A model generated the notes under the pieces. The model was not told the origin of the DNA. It did not search any database and was given only the letters and a program-made list of their open reading frames with translations. Positions 18,124 through 26,826 of a DNA stretch of 64,000 nucleotides are shown one piece after another. A program made the translations under genes and the position numbers. Position 1 is the first letter of the stretch. Each line of letters starts with the position of its first letter. The stretch comes from Clostridium sp. E02 (lineage in GTDB: Bacteria > Bacillota > Clostridia > Lachnospirales > Lachnospiraceae), in the NCBI RefSeq assembly GCF_003833015.1, contig NZ_RJLQ01000009.1, positions 62,001 through 126,000 on the forward strand, read 5' to 3'.

Positions 18124-19671
18124 TTGCAAAAGAAAAGGGTATTAATTGGCAGTCCGATTTATCAAAAGAAAGAGATTTTAGATGCATTTTTAAGGTCATT
18201 AAAAAACCTCAGAAGGAATACTATCACAATTGATTATATGTTTGTTGATGACAATGTCGATGATACATCCAGTCGTCTGTTAGCTGACTTTGAAAGAGAA
18301 GAATCAGATGTGATTATTATTCGTGGCAAGGGTTTGGGAATTTATGAGTGTAATGAAGATTCCCATCTATGGAACGATGACTTAATGTTTAAAGTGGCAA
18401 ATTATAAAAATCATATTATTCAGTATGCAATCGATAACAACTATGATTATTTGTTTTTTGTGGATTCCGATCTGATTTTGCATCCTAATTTGATTGAGCA
18501 TCTAAAGGCGAAAAATAAGGATATAATTTCTGAAATATTTTGGTCTCAATGGCATAAAGACAGACCTTTTGAGCCAAATGTTTGGCTGTTTGATGAATAT
18601 GATTTAGTTCCCAAGAGACTCGGGGAAGTCTTAAGTGATAACGAGAAGGAAATACGGCAAACTAAGTTTTTAAATCAGCTTAGGATACCAGGTGTATATG
18701 AAGTAGGTGGTTTGGGAGCTTGCACATTATTAAGCATAGCTTCATTGGTAAAAGGCGTAAGCTTTAAGTTAATAAAAAATCTGACCATACATGGGGAAGA
18801 CAGGTTTTTCTGTATACGTGCAGCGGTACTTGGCGTGGACCTTTTTGTTGATACGTCTTATCCAGCCTACCATATTTATAGAGAGCAAGACTTGGCTGGA
18901 GTTCAAGATTATGTAGATGACTGCGAAGCTGACCTTGCCTTCGTACGTCGATATAAAGAAGAGGGAAATAAAATCACTCTTTCCATGATAGTGAAAAACG
19001 AAGCCGGACGTTATTTGAAACAGGTTTTAGAAAGTTTAATCGGTTTTATTGATGAGGCTGTGATCATAGATGATGCAAGCTGTGATGATACGATTGATAT
19101 GTGTAGAACTATATTAAAAGATGTCCCAGTGCATATTATTCAAAATGATAATTCCATGTTTGCGAGTGAGGTAGAACTCAGAAAAAAACAATGGAATGAA
19201 ACTGTAAAGACAAACCCTGATTGGATTTTAAACCTTGATGCTGATGAGATAATAGAAAAGCGTTTTTGGCAAGACGCACAAAAGCTCATCAATAACCCGG
19301 ACTATGATTTTTATTGCTTTCGACTATATGATATGTGGAATAAAACTCATTATAGAGAGGATGAATATTGGAATGCGCATAGTATTTATAGGCCCTTTTT
19401 AATGAGATATCAACCTGATTTTAAATATATATGGAATGAAACAGCACAACATTGCGGAAGATTTCCTATCAATACGTTTTCCTTTCCAAATGCAACATTA
19501 GAATTTAGAGTAAAACATCTTGGATGGGCAACGACAGCTGACCGAGAAGAAAAGTATAAACGGTATCAGCTGTTAGATCCAGGTGCAATATTTGGAAATA
19601 AGGAACAGTATGATTCAATCCTAGATATCAACCCGAATCTTGTGAAATGGGATGAGGATCAAAAGATATGA
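18124..19671 (+). CDS. Two-domain GT2-type glycosyltransferase
   Basis: Two GT-A domains lie in tandem. The first (RVLIGSPIYQKKEILDAFL, FFVDSDLILHP with a DxD-like metal site, GEDRFFCIRA) resembles Anp1-type transferases. The second (ITLSMIVKNEAGRYLKQVL, VIIDDASCDDT, ILNLDADEIIE) is classical family 2. The acceptor is unknown; similar two-domain proteins occur in Firmicutes surface and spore glycan loci. The frame is open back to 17917, but that part crosses a terminator hairpin and lacks an RBS. TTG 18124 is the first plausible in-frame start after the strong but out-of-frame ATG at 18051, and the start given here is provisional. No membrane helix in the body, so it acts in the cytoplasm. 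It overlaps the next gene by four bases (ATGA). Base composition is visibly richer in A and T than the glmS side. Confidence 0.75.
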   Translation: MQKKRVLIGSPIYQKKEILDAFLRSLKNLRRNTITIDYMFVDDNVDDTSSRLLADFEREESDVIIIRGKGLGIYECNEDSHLWNDDLMFKVANYKNHIIQYAIDNNYDYLFFVDSDLILHPNLIEHLKAKNKDIISEIFWSQWHKDRPFEPNVWLFDEYDLVPKRLGEVLSDNEKEIRQTKFLNQLRIPGVYEVGGLGACTLLSIASLVKGVSFKLIKNLTIHGEDRFFCIRAAVLGVDLFVDTSYPAYHIYREQDLAGVQDYVDDCEADLAFVRRYKEEGNKITLSMIVKNEAGRYLKQVLESLIGFIDEAVIIDDASCDDTIDMCRTILKDVPVHIIQNDNSMFASEVELRKKQWNETVKTNPDWILNLDADEIIEKRFWQDAQKLINNPDYDFYCFRLYDMWNKTHYREDEYWNAHSIYRPFLMRYQPDFKYIWNETAQHCGRFPINTFSFPNATLEFRVKHLGWATTADREEKYKRYQLLDPGAIFGNKEQYDSILDINPNLVKWDEDQKI

Positions 19672-20921
19672 AAATAGAAAAAAAGAAGATAAATGTTGGC
19701 GTTGGTTTTGTAACAGGAAGAAAGAATTTTAAAAATGTAGTAAAAACATATATCGATAACTGGAATGAGTCTGGACTCATAGACAATAAAAAAATAGCGG
19801 TTAACCTGTTTGTTGCCTACGACCTAAAGTATTACAGGACAAAAGTGAGTGATTATAAAATCACTGACGATGAAATACTAACATTGGTGGATTCCGCTTA
19901 TTATTTAGGAAATTCAGCAATAACAAATGAAGTGCAGGATTTGGTCGAAAAAGGTGTTATCACTTTAAAAGAGGCGAAACTGATCTTTGGTGAAGGTTAT
20001 GCGATGAAAAGAAATGCGGTATTATATTTTGCTTTAAAAAACAAAATGGACTATCTCATTTTCCTTGATGATGATGAATATCCGATCGCTACGATTAAAA
20101 TCAATAACAGCATTGTTTGGAAAGGCCAGGAGGTCTTATCAACGCATATTAACAATATTAAATATGCGGATATGACACATGGATACCATTGTGGTTATAT
20201 TTCCCCGATTCCTCAGTTTGAATTTAACGAAAAGCTTTCTGAAGATGAGTTTAGAATATTTATTGAGTCCATAAGCAATGATATTATTAATTGGAATTCT
20301 ATAAAAGAAAAGATAAAGGATGGCGGTGTTACTTATGCTGACCTTGATGTTATTAATAACAATACGGTTGAAATGGTGAAGGAAGTAAACGGAATGAAAT
20401 TTATTTCGGGTGCTAATCTGGGCTTCAACCTTAAAAATCTCGACAAATTATTTCCGTTTTATAACCCACCGGGTGCAAGAGGCGAAGATACTTTCTTAAG
20501 TACCTGCATTGGTGTATGTAATATCAGAAAAGTACCTTGCTATACCTTCCATGATGGTTTTTCTAATTATGAGCATTTACTTCTAGGAGTTCTTCCTAAT
20601 AAATTAAAGGCTTTGAAAGCGGATTCAGGTGTTGTTACAACAAGATTTTTAAAAGCTGCAAAGGGCTGGATTAGATATAAGCCGCTTTTGCTTTATATTA
20701 CACAAAGAGATAATTATGAATCTGAAATCAAAAAAATGAAAGAAGACTTGTCTTTCGTTATTCCAAAAATCTGTAATTATTTTGGTAATGAGGAATTTAA
20801 AAGTATATTAGATGAGCTTGAATTTTATCATACACATGTAGAACAACATTATAGAGATTTTGAAAATACAAAAGCTGCATGGTTGAAGATAATTAAGTAC
20901 CTAAAGATGAAAGAAATATAA
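19668..20921 (+). CDS. GT-A-fold glycosyltransferase, family not identified
   Basis: A predicted glycosyltransferase of 417 residues. It opens VGVGFVTGRKNFKNVVKTYI and carries an acidic metal-binding motif FLDDDEYP near residue 130, SGANLGFN near 245, and GEDTFLSTCIG near 275, an arrangement typical of GT-A enzymes. I could not assign a CAZy family or substrate. The gene starts inside the stop of the preceding transferase gene (ATGA overlap), so the two are translationally coupled and probably act on the same glycan. No signal peptide or membrane helix. It shares the AT-rich composition of its neighbours. Confidence 0.7.
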   Translation: MKIEKKKINVGVGFVTGRKNFKNVVKTYIDNWNESGLIDNKKIAVNLFVAYDLKYYRTKVSDYKITDDEILTLVDSAYYLGNSAITNEVQDLVEKGVITLKEAKLIFGEGYAMKRNAVLYFALKNKMDYLIFLDDDEYPIATIKINNSIVWKGQEVLSTHINNIKYADMTHGYHCGYISPIPQFEFNEKLSEDEFRIFIESISNDIINWNSIKEKIKDGGVTYADLDVINNNTVEMVKEVNGMKFISGANLGFNLKNLDKLFPFYNPPGARGEDTFLSTCIGVCNIRKVPCYTFHDGFSNYEHLLLGVLPNKLKALKADSGVVTTRFLKAAKGWIRYKPLLLYITQRDNYESEIKKMKEDLSFVIPKICNYFGNEEFKSILDELEFYHTHVEQHYRDFENTKAAWLKIIKYLKMKEI

Positions 20922-20983
20922 CGAAAAACAAATCAGATTTAAGTGACATATGATCTGACAATTTAAAAGGAGCGAATAGTAGA

Positions 20984-22090
20984 ATGAAAACTATCATGCT
21001 GGTTTTTGGTACACGCCCGGAGGCAATTAAGATGTGCACTTTGGTCAATGAATTGAAATCACGAAAGAATATTAAAATAATCGTTTGTGTAACGGGCCAG
21101 CATCGCCAGATGCTGGATCAAGTATTGACGGTTTTTAATGTAATACCTGATTATGATTTATCGATTATGCAGGATAATCAGACACTATTTGATATAACAA
21201 ACAACATTCTAGATCGTATTAAAGGTATTTTAGAAGAAGTCAATCCTGATGTTGTATTAGTTCATGGTGACACATCTACTACTTTTGCAACTGCCCTGGC
21301 CTGCTATTATTTGCAGATTCCAGTTGGGCATATTGAGGCGGGACTTCGGACTTATAATATTTTCTCACCATATCCTGAAGAATTTAATCGTCAGGCAGTC
21401 GGGATAATAGCAATGTATCATTTTGCACCGACAGAATTATCTAAAAATAACTTGATTCAGGAAGGCAAAGCCCCATCAACAGTTTATGTGACTGGAAACA
21501 CGGCGATTGATGCACTCAATACAACGGTGAATGAGGACTATACTCATGAACAGCTTACATGGGCAAAAAACAGCAGACTCATCTTGTTGACTGCTCATCG
21601 AAGGGAAAATCTTGGAGAACCACTTAACAACATGTTCAGAGCAATAAAAAGAATTGTTGATGAGACGCCAGATATCAAGGTACTTTATCCAATACACATG
21701 AATCCAGTGGTAAGGGAAACTGCCAATTCGATTTTGGGCAATCATGATAGAATAAGAATAATTGAACCATTCGAAGTTTTAGATTTTCACAATTTTCTTT
21801 CAAGATGTTATTTAATCTTAACGGATAGTGGTGGGATACAAGAAGAAGCTCCCAGTCTTGGTAAGCCTGTTCTGGTTATGCGTGATACAACAGAACGACC
21901 CGAGGGGATAGCCGCCGGCACTTTAAAACTGGTGGGAACAGATGAAGAAGTAATCTATAAGACATTTAAACAGCTCCTTGATGATAAAGCAGAGTACGAA
22001 AAAATGAGTCAATCAAGTAATCCATATGGTGATGGGCATGCAAGTAAAAAAATAGCTGATATCCTGGAGCATATATTGGGCATTACGTAA
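20984..22090 (+). CDS. wecB: UDP-N-acetylglucosamine 2-epimerase (non-hydrolysing)
   Basis: WecB/MnaA interconverts UDP-GlcNAc and UDP-ManNAc, the donor for teichoic acid linkage units and ManNAc-containing surface glycans. It has 368 residues, the usual length. Motifs: GTRPEAIKM at the start, HGDTSTTFA, GHIEAGLRT, TAHRRENLG, DSGGIQEEAPSLGKPVLVMR and the TERPEG UDP-binding region. RBS AAAAGGAG lies about ten bases upstream. It closes the three-gene island, so at least one of the two transferases may use ManNAc or a derivative; that is inference. Confidence 0.95.
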   Translation: MKTIMLVFGTRPEAIKMCTLVNELKSRKNIKIIVCVTGQHRQMLDQVLTVFNVIPDYDLSIMQDNQTLFDITNNILDRIKGILEEVNPDVVLVHGDTSTTFATALACYYLQIPVGHIEAGLRTYNIFSPYPEEFNRQAVGIIAMYHFAPTELSKNNLIQEGKAPSTVYVTGNTAIDALNTTVNEDYTHEQLTWAKNSRLILLTAHRRENLGEPLNNMFRAIKRIVDETPDIKVLYPIHMNPVVRETANSILGNHDRIRIIEPFEVLDFHNFLSRCYLILTDSGGIQEEAPSLGKPVLVMRDTTERPEGIAAGTLKLVGTDEEVIYKTFKQLLDDKAEYEKMSQSSNPYGDGHASKKIADILEHILGIT

Positions 22091-22125
22091 AAAAGACTAA
22101 ATCTTTATTAAGGAACTTATAGCAA

Positions 22126-22155
22126 AGAAGATATCTTCAATTGAAGATACCTTCT
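22126..22155. terminator. Hairpin after wecB
   Basis: AGAAG.TATCTTC and GAAGATA.CTTCT form a 12-bp stem with an AATT loop between the convergent wecB and cytidylate-kinase-like genes. The plus-strand flank is TCTTAACCTTTGTTT, so it is a moderate terminator. Confidence 0.6.
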
Positions 22156-22173
22156 CTTAACCTTTGTTTATTA

Positions 22174-22812
22174 TTAATTTTGCTTTTTCCACTCCATCTT
22201 TGCTTCTGCAAATGCTTTAAGGAGGGACGCTGCATTCTCAATGCCGACTGAGCTTCGGTTAATACACACATCATAACTTTTTACATCGCCCCATTTTTTA
22301 CTGGAGTAATAGTTATAGTAGTTGGAACGCTTTTTATCCGTCTTTCCCATAAGTTCTTTTGCTTTTGCATCATTAATCTGATAGAGATCTTTTAAAGATT
22401 TTATTTTATCTTCTTCCTCTGCACTAATAAAAACAGATATCAAATTAGGATATTCAGCCAGTGCATAGTCCGCACACCTACCCACGATTACGCAAGATTC
22501 CTGATCCGCCAGTTGTTTAATTGTATCAAACTGTGCCAAAAATATCTTATGGTCGATTGGCATATCTAACGCTCCCGAACCTGACAATCCTACGGAATAT
22601 GTATCCATTACCAGAGAATATAAAAAGCTATTTGTTGGTCTTTCATCATGTGTTTGGAATAACTCTTCGGATAAACCGCTGTTTTTTGCTGCAAGTGTCA
22701 GTAATTCCTTATCGTAACATTTTACTCCGAGTCGTTCTGCTAACTTTTGTCCAATGACCTTTCCAGAACTCCCACATTGTCTTCCTATGGCAATCACTAA
22801 GTTTCCACTCAT
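22174..22812 (-). CDS. Cytidylate kinase-like P-loop protein
   Basis: This protein of 212 residues belongs to the AAA_33/cytidylate kinase-like group (PF13189 type), common in clostridia and distinct from true Cmk. It begins NLVIAIGRQCGSSGKVIGQKLAERLG with a modified P-loop (GRQCGSSGK) and has YYNYYSSKKWGDVKSYDVCINRSSVG near the C-terminus, typical of the group. Start set at ATG 22812 after GGAAGGAG. The substrate is not known. It stands alone between the glycan island and the rluD row. Confidence 0.82.
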   Translation of the reverse strand: MSGNLVIAIGRQCGSSGKVIGQKLAERLGVKCYDKELLTLAAKNSGLSEELFQTHDERPTNSFLYSLVMDTYSVGLSGSGALDMPIDHKIFLAQFDTIKQLADQESCVIVGRCADYALAEYPNLISVFISAEEEDKIKSLKDLYQINDAKAKELMGKTDKKRSNYYNYYSSKKWGDVKSYDVCINRSSVGIENAASLLKAFAEAKMEWKKQN

Positions 22813-22874
22813 TCCGATCGCTCCTTCCAATTATCTTATATCTCTATTATACAACCAATTGTCAGAAAAATCCA

Positions 22875-22909
22875 CAAAAAAGAGTCTGACATTCTAGACA
22901 TTTGTCTAG
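22875..22909 (-). terminator. Terminator after the rluD-like gene
   Basis: On the minus strand the perfect palindrome CTAGACAAATGTCTAG, which includes the stop codon of the gene, is followed after about ten bases by CTCTTTTTTG. The gap before the U-run lowers certainty. Confidence 0.5.
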
Positions 22910-23820
22910 GTAGTTCGTAATTTTCTTAAAAGGTCCGAAAAATATTCTGGCAAAGGAGCATGAAATTCCATATACTCTCCACTCCGGGGATGGATAATAC
23001 CCAATACTCCTGCATGGAGGGTTTGACCGGTCAGATGATACGGAGACTTCATGGGACCATAGACGGCATCTCCCAGAAGGGGATGTCCAATGCTCGCCAT
23101 GTGAACGCGAATCTGATGGGTCCTTCCTGTTTCCAACTGACATTCTACATAGGTAAACTGTTTTAAGTATTCCAAAACCCGATAATGAGTGATGGCATTC
23201 TTGCCATTTTTCTGATTGATACTCATTTTTTTACGATCTACTGGGTGACGCCCAATGGGAGCATCAACGATTCCCTCCTCGCACTTCACAACTCCGTGTA
23301 CAATAGCATAATACTTTCGGGTAATGGTATGTTCTTTTAACTGGTTTGCAATGGATTGGTGTGACATGTCATTTTTACATACAATAAGAACGCCGGTAGT
23401 ATCCATATCAATTCGATGGACAATTCCCGGTCGCATGACTCCATTTATTCCTGACAAATCACCTCTGCAATGATCCATTAAACCATTCACTAATGTACCA
23501 GTGTAGTGTCCTGCGGCCGGATGAACCACCATACGTTTTGGTTTATTAATCAGAATAATATCTTTATCTTCATACAGGATATCTAACTTCATCTCCTCCG
23601 GTTCAATCTCCGGCTCCCTGGCTTTTGGAATGGTAACCTGTATCCGATTCCCAGTCGTTACTTTATAATTGCTTTTTACAGGAAGACCATCTACCAGGAT
23701 CTCTTCTTCCTTCAACAGTTTTTGAAAATAGGAGCGTGATATATCTGCGCAGCGTTCTGACAAATAACGATCAATGCGGATACCCGTATCTTCTGCTTCA
23801 ACGATATATTCCTGACTCAA
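22906..23820 (-). CDS. RluD-family 23S rRNA pseudouridine synthase
   Basis: RluA/RluD-type pseudouridine synthase of 304 residues. An S4 RNA-binding domain occupies about residues 13-75 (RIDRYLSERCADISRSYFQKLLKEEEI). The catalytic domain carries HRIDMDTTGVLIVCKN with the catalytic aspartate, and VECQLETGRTHQIRVHMASIGHPLLGD. The usual target is helix 69 of 23S rRNA for RluD, but paralogues exist, so the site is not certain. It overlaps lspA by four bases. Confidence 0.92.
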   Translation of the reverse strand: MSQEYIVEAEDTGIRIDRYLSERCADISRSYFQKLLKEEEILVDGLPVKSNYKVTTGNRIQVTIPKAREPEIEPEEMKLDILYEDKDIILINKPKRMVVHPAAGHYTGTLVNGLMDHCRGDLSGINGVMRPGIVHRIDMDTTGVLIVCKNDMSHQSIANQLKEHTITRKYYAIVHGVVKCEEGIVDAPIGRHPVDRKKMSINQKNGKNAITHYRVLEYLKQFTYVECQLETGRTHQIRVHMASIGHPLLGDAVYGPMKSPYHLTGQTLHAGVLGIIHPRSGEYMEFHAPLPEYFSDLLRKLRTT

Positions 23821-24335
23821 TCCATTCCCTCCTTCTTCTTAAAAGACAAATAGGCAAGATCCTCTTCTTTGTAGTAAAATAGAAACATAAAGAGAAAAAC
23901 TGTCATGGAAATCGTAACATAGCAGTCTGCTACATTAAAGATGGGGAAATCAATTAGTTTAAAATATAAAAAATCAACGACATATCCTCTTATAAAACGG
24001 TCAATCATATTTCCTACAGCACCAGCAGATAAAAACATAGCAATTAGGTGAAGAGGCATGTACTTACGATTTGCAGGCATTCTTATCACTGCGAATACTG
24101 CCGCTGATAAAACTACAATCGCAACGAAAAGAAAAAAGAATTGTTTTCCCTGCAGCATTCCAAATGCTGCTCCTCTATTTTCAGAATAATAAAATTCAAA
24201 CACATCTTTCACCACTGGCTGAGGTGACTGGCCCATTAAATGTTTAACTGCAAGTAATTTGGTCCACTGATCCAATAAAATGGCAACTAAAAAACCAATC
24301 AAAAGACCAAATGTTAGTTTTGCTTTTTGTTTCAT
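23817..24335 (-). CDS. lspA: Lipoprotein signal peptidase (signal peptidase II)
   Basis: LspA, 172 residues, cleaves prolipoprotein signal peptides after lipid addition. Four membrane helices are visible. The catalytic aspartates lie in GNMIDRFIRGYVVDFL and FNVADCYVT, and NRGAAFG is conserved. The several lipobox proteins of this window (the UgpB-like binder, the DUF3048 protein and the D,D-carboxypeptidase) would be its clients. lspA next to rluD is a common Firmicutes arrangement. Confidence 0.97.
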   Translation of the reverse strand: MKQKAKLTFGLLIGFLVAILLDQWTKLLAVKHLMGQSPQPVVKDVFEFYYSENRGAAFGMLQGKQFFFLFVAIVVLSAAVFAVIRMPANRKYMPLHLIAMFLSAGAVGNMIDRFIRGYVVDFLYFKLIDFPIFNVADCYVTISMTVFLFMFLFYYKEEDLAYLSFKKKEGMD

Positions 24336-24345
24336 GTAATTCTCC

Positions 24346-25434
24346 TTAAGTTAAAATATAGGAAAGCCCGTTCTTCATCTCTTCCTCTGTAACAGTATGG
24401 TCGATACAAGCGCATCCAATCTGCTCTAAGAGTATGAAGCGAATGGTTCCAGCTTCCATCTTTTTGTCATTTTTTGTTGCATCAATAATTTCTTCTAAAA
24501 CCAACCCGGATACCGTAACGGGCATTTCGAACTGTTTCATCACAGTGGTAAGAATTGTAAGCTCTTTTTCTGAGATCACCCCTCTATGAACAGAGATTGA
24601 CATGGCAGCAAGCATTCCAAGTCCAACACAGTGTCCGTGCATAAGTGAAAAGTTTGAAAGTTTTTCAACTGCATGTCCCAACGTATGACCGAAATTTAAC
24701 AGGGCACGTTCTCCCTGCTCGGTCGGGTCTTTTTCAACAACATCCTTTTTAATATGATTGCTGATCATAACCATCTCACCCAAAGTTTCCAAATCCCGGC
24801 TTTTAATCTGGTCTACATGATCCAGTAACCACTGATAATAAGAAGCATCTTTAATTAATCCATGTTTTATGATTTCACCCATACCAGATGAGAACTGCGG
24901 ATTGGAAAGGGTTTTTAATGCGGATATATTGGAGTATACTAATTGTGGCATATGAAAGGCTCCAACCATATTTTTATAAGAATCAAAATCAACTCCAGTT
25001 TTCCCCCCTATGCTCGAATCAACCTGAGATAAAAGAGTGGTTGGAACCTGGATAAAGGATACCCCTCGAAGATAAGTGGCAGCTGCATATCCACAGAGAT
25101 CACCAACAACCCCTCCACCCAAAGCCAATAAATAATCATGTCGGTCATATTTCTTCTGAATGAGTGCTTCATACACATTTCGTACCGTGTCCAGATTTTT
25201 ACTTTCTTCTCCTGCCGAAAATACAAAATGATCGATCTGAAAGAAACAACTAGAGACTGCCTTTTCCACCTGTTCCAGATAAAGAGGAGCTACATTGGAA
25301 TCGGTAATGATTAAAACTTTATGTTTCCCGGAAACTTTTTTTTTGATTTCCTCTATTAGAGGATCAAATGATCGTTCTATCACGATATCATAAAGAAAAG
25401 CACCATCTTTTTGAACTGCGATTCTATTTTCCAT
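24346..25434 (-). CDS. aroB: 3-dehydroquinate synthase
   Basis: AroB, 362 residues, converts DAHP to 3-dehydroquinate in the shikimate pathway, using NAD and a metal. Motifs: LALGGGVVGDLCGYAAATYLRGV, PTTLLSQVDSSIGGKTGVD, and metal ligands in the GHTLGHAVE segment and the HGHCVGLG segment. Start moved to ATG 25434 (MENRIAVQKDG), which follows GGGAGGATAAACATC. No other shikimate gene is nearby; it sits in a mixed operon between sepF and lspA. Confidence 0.96.
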   Translation of the reverse strand: MENRIAVQKDGAFLYDIVIERSFDPLIEEIKKKVSGKHKVLIITDSNVAPLYLEQVEKAVSSCFFQIDHFVFSAGEESKNLDTVRNVYEALIQKKYDRHDYLLALGGGVVGDLCGYAAATYLRGVSFIQVPTTLLSQVDSSIGGKTGVDFDSYKNMVGAFHMPQLVYSNISALKTLSNPQFSSGMGEIIKHGLIKDASYYQWLLDHVDQIKSRDLETLGEMVMISNHIKKDVVEKDPTEQGERALLNFGHTLGHAVEKLSNFSLMHGHCVGLGMLAAMSISVHRGVISEKELTILTTVMKQFEMPVTVSGLVLEEIIDATKNDKKMEAGTIRFILLEQIGCACIDHTVTEEEMKNGLSYILT

Positions 25435-25479
25435 GATGTTTATCCTCCCGTGTTTTTGAATTCTCCTTATTATGGAAGA

Positions 25480-25552
25480 AAGCAAACAGTTTTCCACTCT
25501 CCTCCCGCAACACATCAGCAGGAGAAGATTAAATAGGAAAAACTGTCTGCTT
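25480..25552. repeat. Long hairpin between sepF and aroB
   Basis: AAGCAAACAGTTTTCC and its partner GGAAAAACTGTCTGCTT form a long outer stem with a further CTCCT/AGGAG pairing inside. On the minus strand it is followed by TTTCTTCC. It may be a terminator, an attenuator, or an mRNA processing structure that separates sepF from aroB expression. Confidence 0.55.
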
Positions 25553-25591
25553 GTACCATTTTAAAAAACTTATTCCCTTAAAACCGTTTCT

Positions 25592-26113
25592 TTACAGGCG
25601 CAAATTCATTCCACCCATATCCAGACTGCCACTGTTTAATAAATCCTGAAAATCACCGGATAATTCTACGGATTCAGGCGTTGCAATAAATATGTAGTTT
25701 GATATTTTCTGCAAATTGCCGTTCATAGAATAGGTTGCTCCAGACGTGAAATCAATAATTCTCTGAGCCACTTCCGTATGGATTCCTTCCATATTTAAAA
25801 CAACCGCTTTCCCAGCCAGCATATGATCGCATATTTCCTTTGCATCTTCAATGGAAGTTGGCTTTATCATCGAAACCTCCATACCACGGTTCTGCTTCAT
25901 CGGTACAACCTTGGGAGAACGTGACAGGAATCGAGGTTTTTGCTGATAATCGTCTTCTTCATCGTAATATTCATCTTCTGTCCGTTTTGAAAAGAAGGGT
26001 TTCTTTGCGGTTTTGTCGTTATCCTCTTCATAATCGTCATCCAAATAGTAGTCGTCATCGTCATCTGTATCATTCAAGCGCATGCTATCCATCAGTTTGC
26101 CTAAAATGCTCAT
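25592..26113 (-). CDS. sepF: Cell division protein SepF
   Basis: SepF, 173 residues, anchors and bundles FtsZ at the septum in Gram-positive bacteria. It has an N-terminal amphipathic membrane-binding helix (MSILGKLMDSMRL), a long acidic, disordered linker rich in Asp, Glu and Tyr (about 14-65), and the globular SepF core (about 80-170: MIKPTSIEDAKEICDHMLAGKAVVLNMEG, VAQRIIDFTSGATYSMNG). It overlaps the yggS gene by four bases, the usual clostridial order. Confidence 0.96.
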   Translation of the reverse strand: MSILGKLMDSMRLNDTDDDDDYYLDDDYEEDNDKTAKKPFFSKRTEDEYYDEEDDYQQKPRFLSRSPKVVPMKQNRGMEVSMIKPTSIEDAKEICDHMLAGKAVVLNMEGIHTEVAQRIIDFTSGATYSMNGNLQKISNYIFIATPESVELSGDFQDLLNSGSLDMGGMNLRL

Positions 26114-26823
26114 ACTTCATTCTCTCCAATCTTATATCTTGTACCGAAAATACCGGTACCGACTCTTACTAGAGTAGAACCTTCTTCTATTGCAACTTCA
26201 TAGTCTCCAGTCATACCCATTGAGAGCGTATCCATACTAACATTATCAATGTTTTTTGGTTGCATGTCAACATAAAATTGATTTAATTTTTTAAAAATAT
26301 AACGATTTTCTTCCGCTTTTTCTACAAATGGTGCAATTGTCATGAGACCTTTTATCCGAATATGAGGAAATATGGCGATTTGACGGATAGCTTCCTCTAC
26401 CTCTGACAATCGAAAACCGAATTTACTCTCCTCTTCCGCTACATTAACTTCTAGAAGAATATTTACTACCATATCTTTTTTCGCCGCTTCTTCTTCAATC
26501 TGGGAAGCCAGACGGAGAGAATCAACACTATGAATCAAAGAAACTTTATCGATTACCTGCTTCACTTTATTCCTTTGAAGATGTCCAATCATGTGAAAAT
26601 GGATGTCAGAAGGAAGGATTTGATGCTTTTCGCAGAGTTCCTTTACTTTATTTTCACCAAAGTCACGAACCCCTTCTTCATAGGCTTCTGTTATCATAGC
26701 CGCCGGTTTCGTCTTGCTTACTGCAATCAGTGTTACTTCCTTCGGATCCCGCTCAGATCTCTGACATGCAGCTAACATACGGCGTCTAACTTCTCTCAAA
26801 TTTTCATTTACCAAGTCATTCAC
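26110..26823 (-). CDS. YggS-family PLP homeostasis protein
   Basis: This is a PLP-binding protein (PLPBP/YggS/YlmE) of 237 residues and a single alanine-racemase-like barrel. The PLP lysine lies in LIAVSKTKPAAM; HMIGHLQRNKVK, LLEVNVAEEESKFGF and LSMGMTGDYEVAIEEGSTLVRVGTGIFG are family motifs. It has no known catalytic activity and keeps vitamin B6 and amino acid pools in balance. It lies between the HlyD-like gene and sepF. Confidence 0.96.
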   Translation of the reverse strand: MNDLVNENLREVRRRMLAACQRSERDPKEVTLIAVSKTKPAAMITEAYEEGVRDFGENKVKELCEKHQILPSDIHFHMIGHLQRNKVKQVIDKVSLIHSVDSLRLASQIEEEAAKKDMVVNILLEVNVAEEESKFGFRLSEVEEAIRQIAIFPHIRIKGLMTIAPFVEKAEENRYIFKKLNQFYVDMQPKNIDNVSMDTLSMGMTGDYEVAIEEGSTLVRVGTGIFGTRYKIGENEV

Positions 26824-26826
26824 CTC

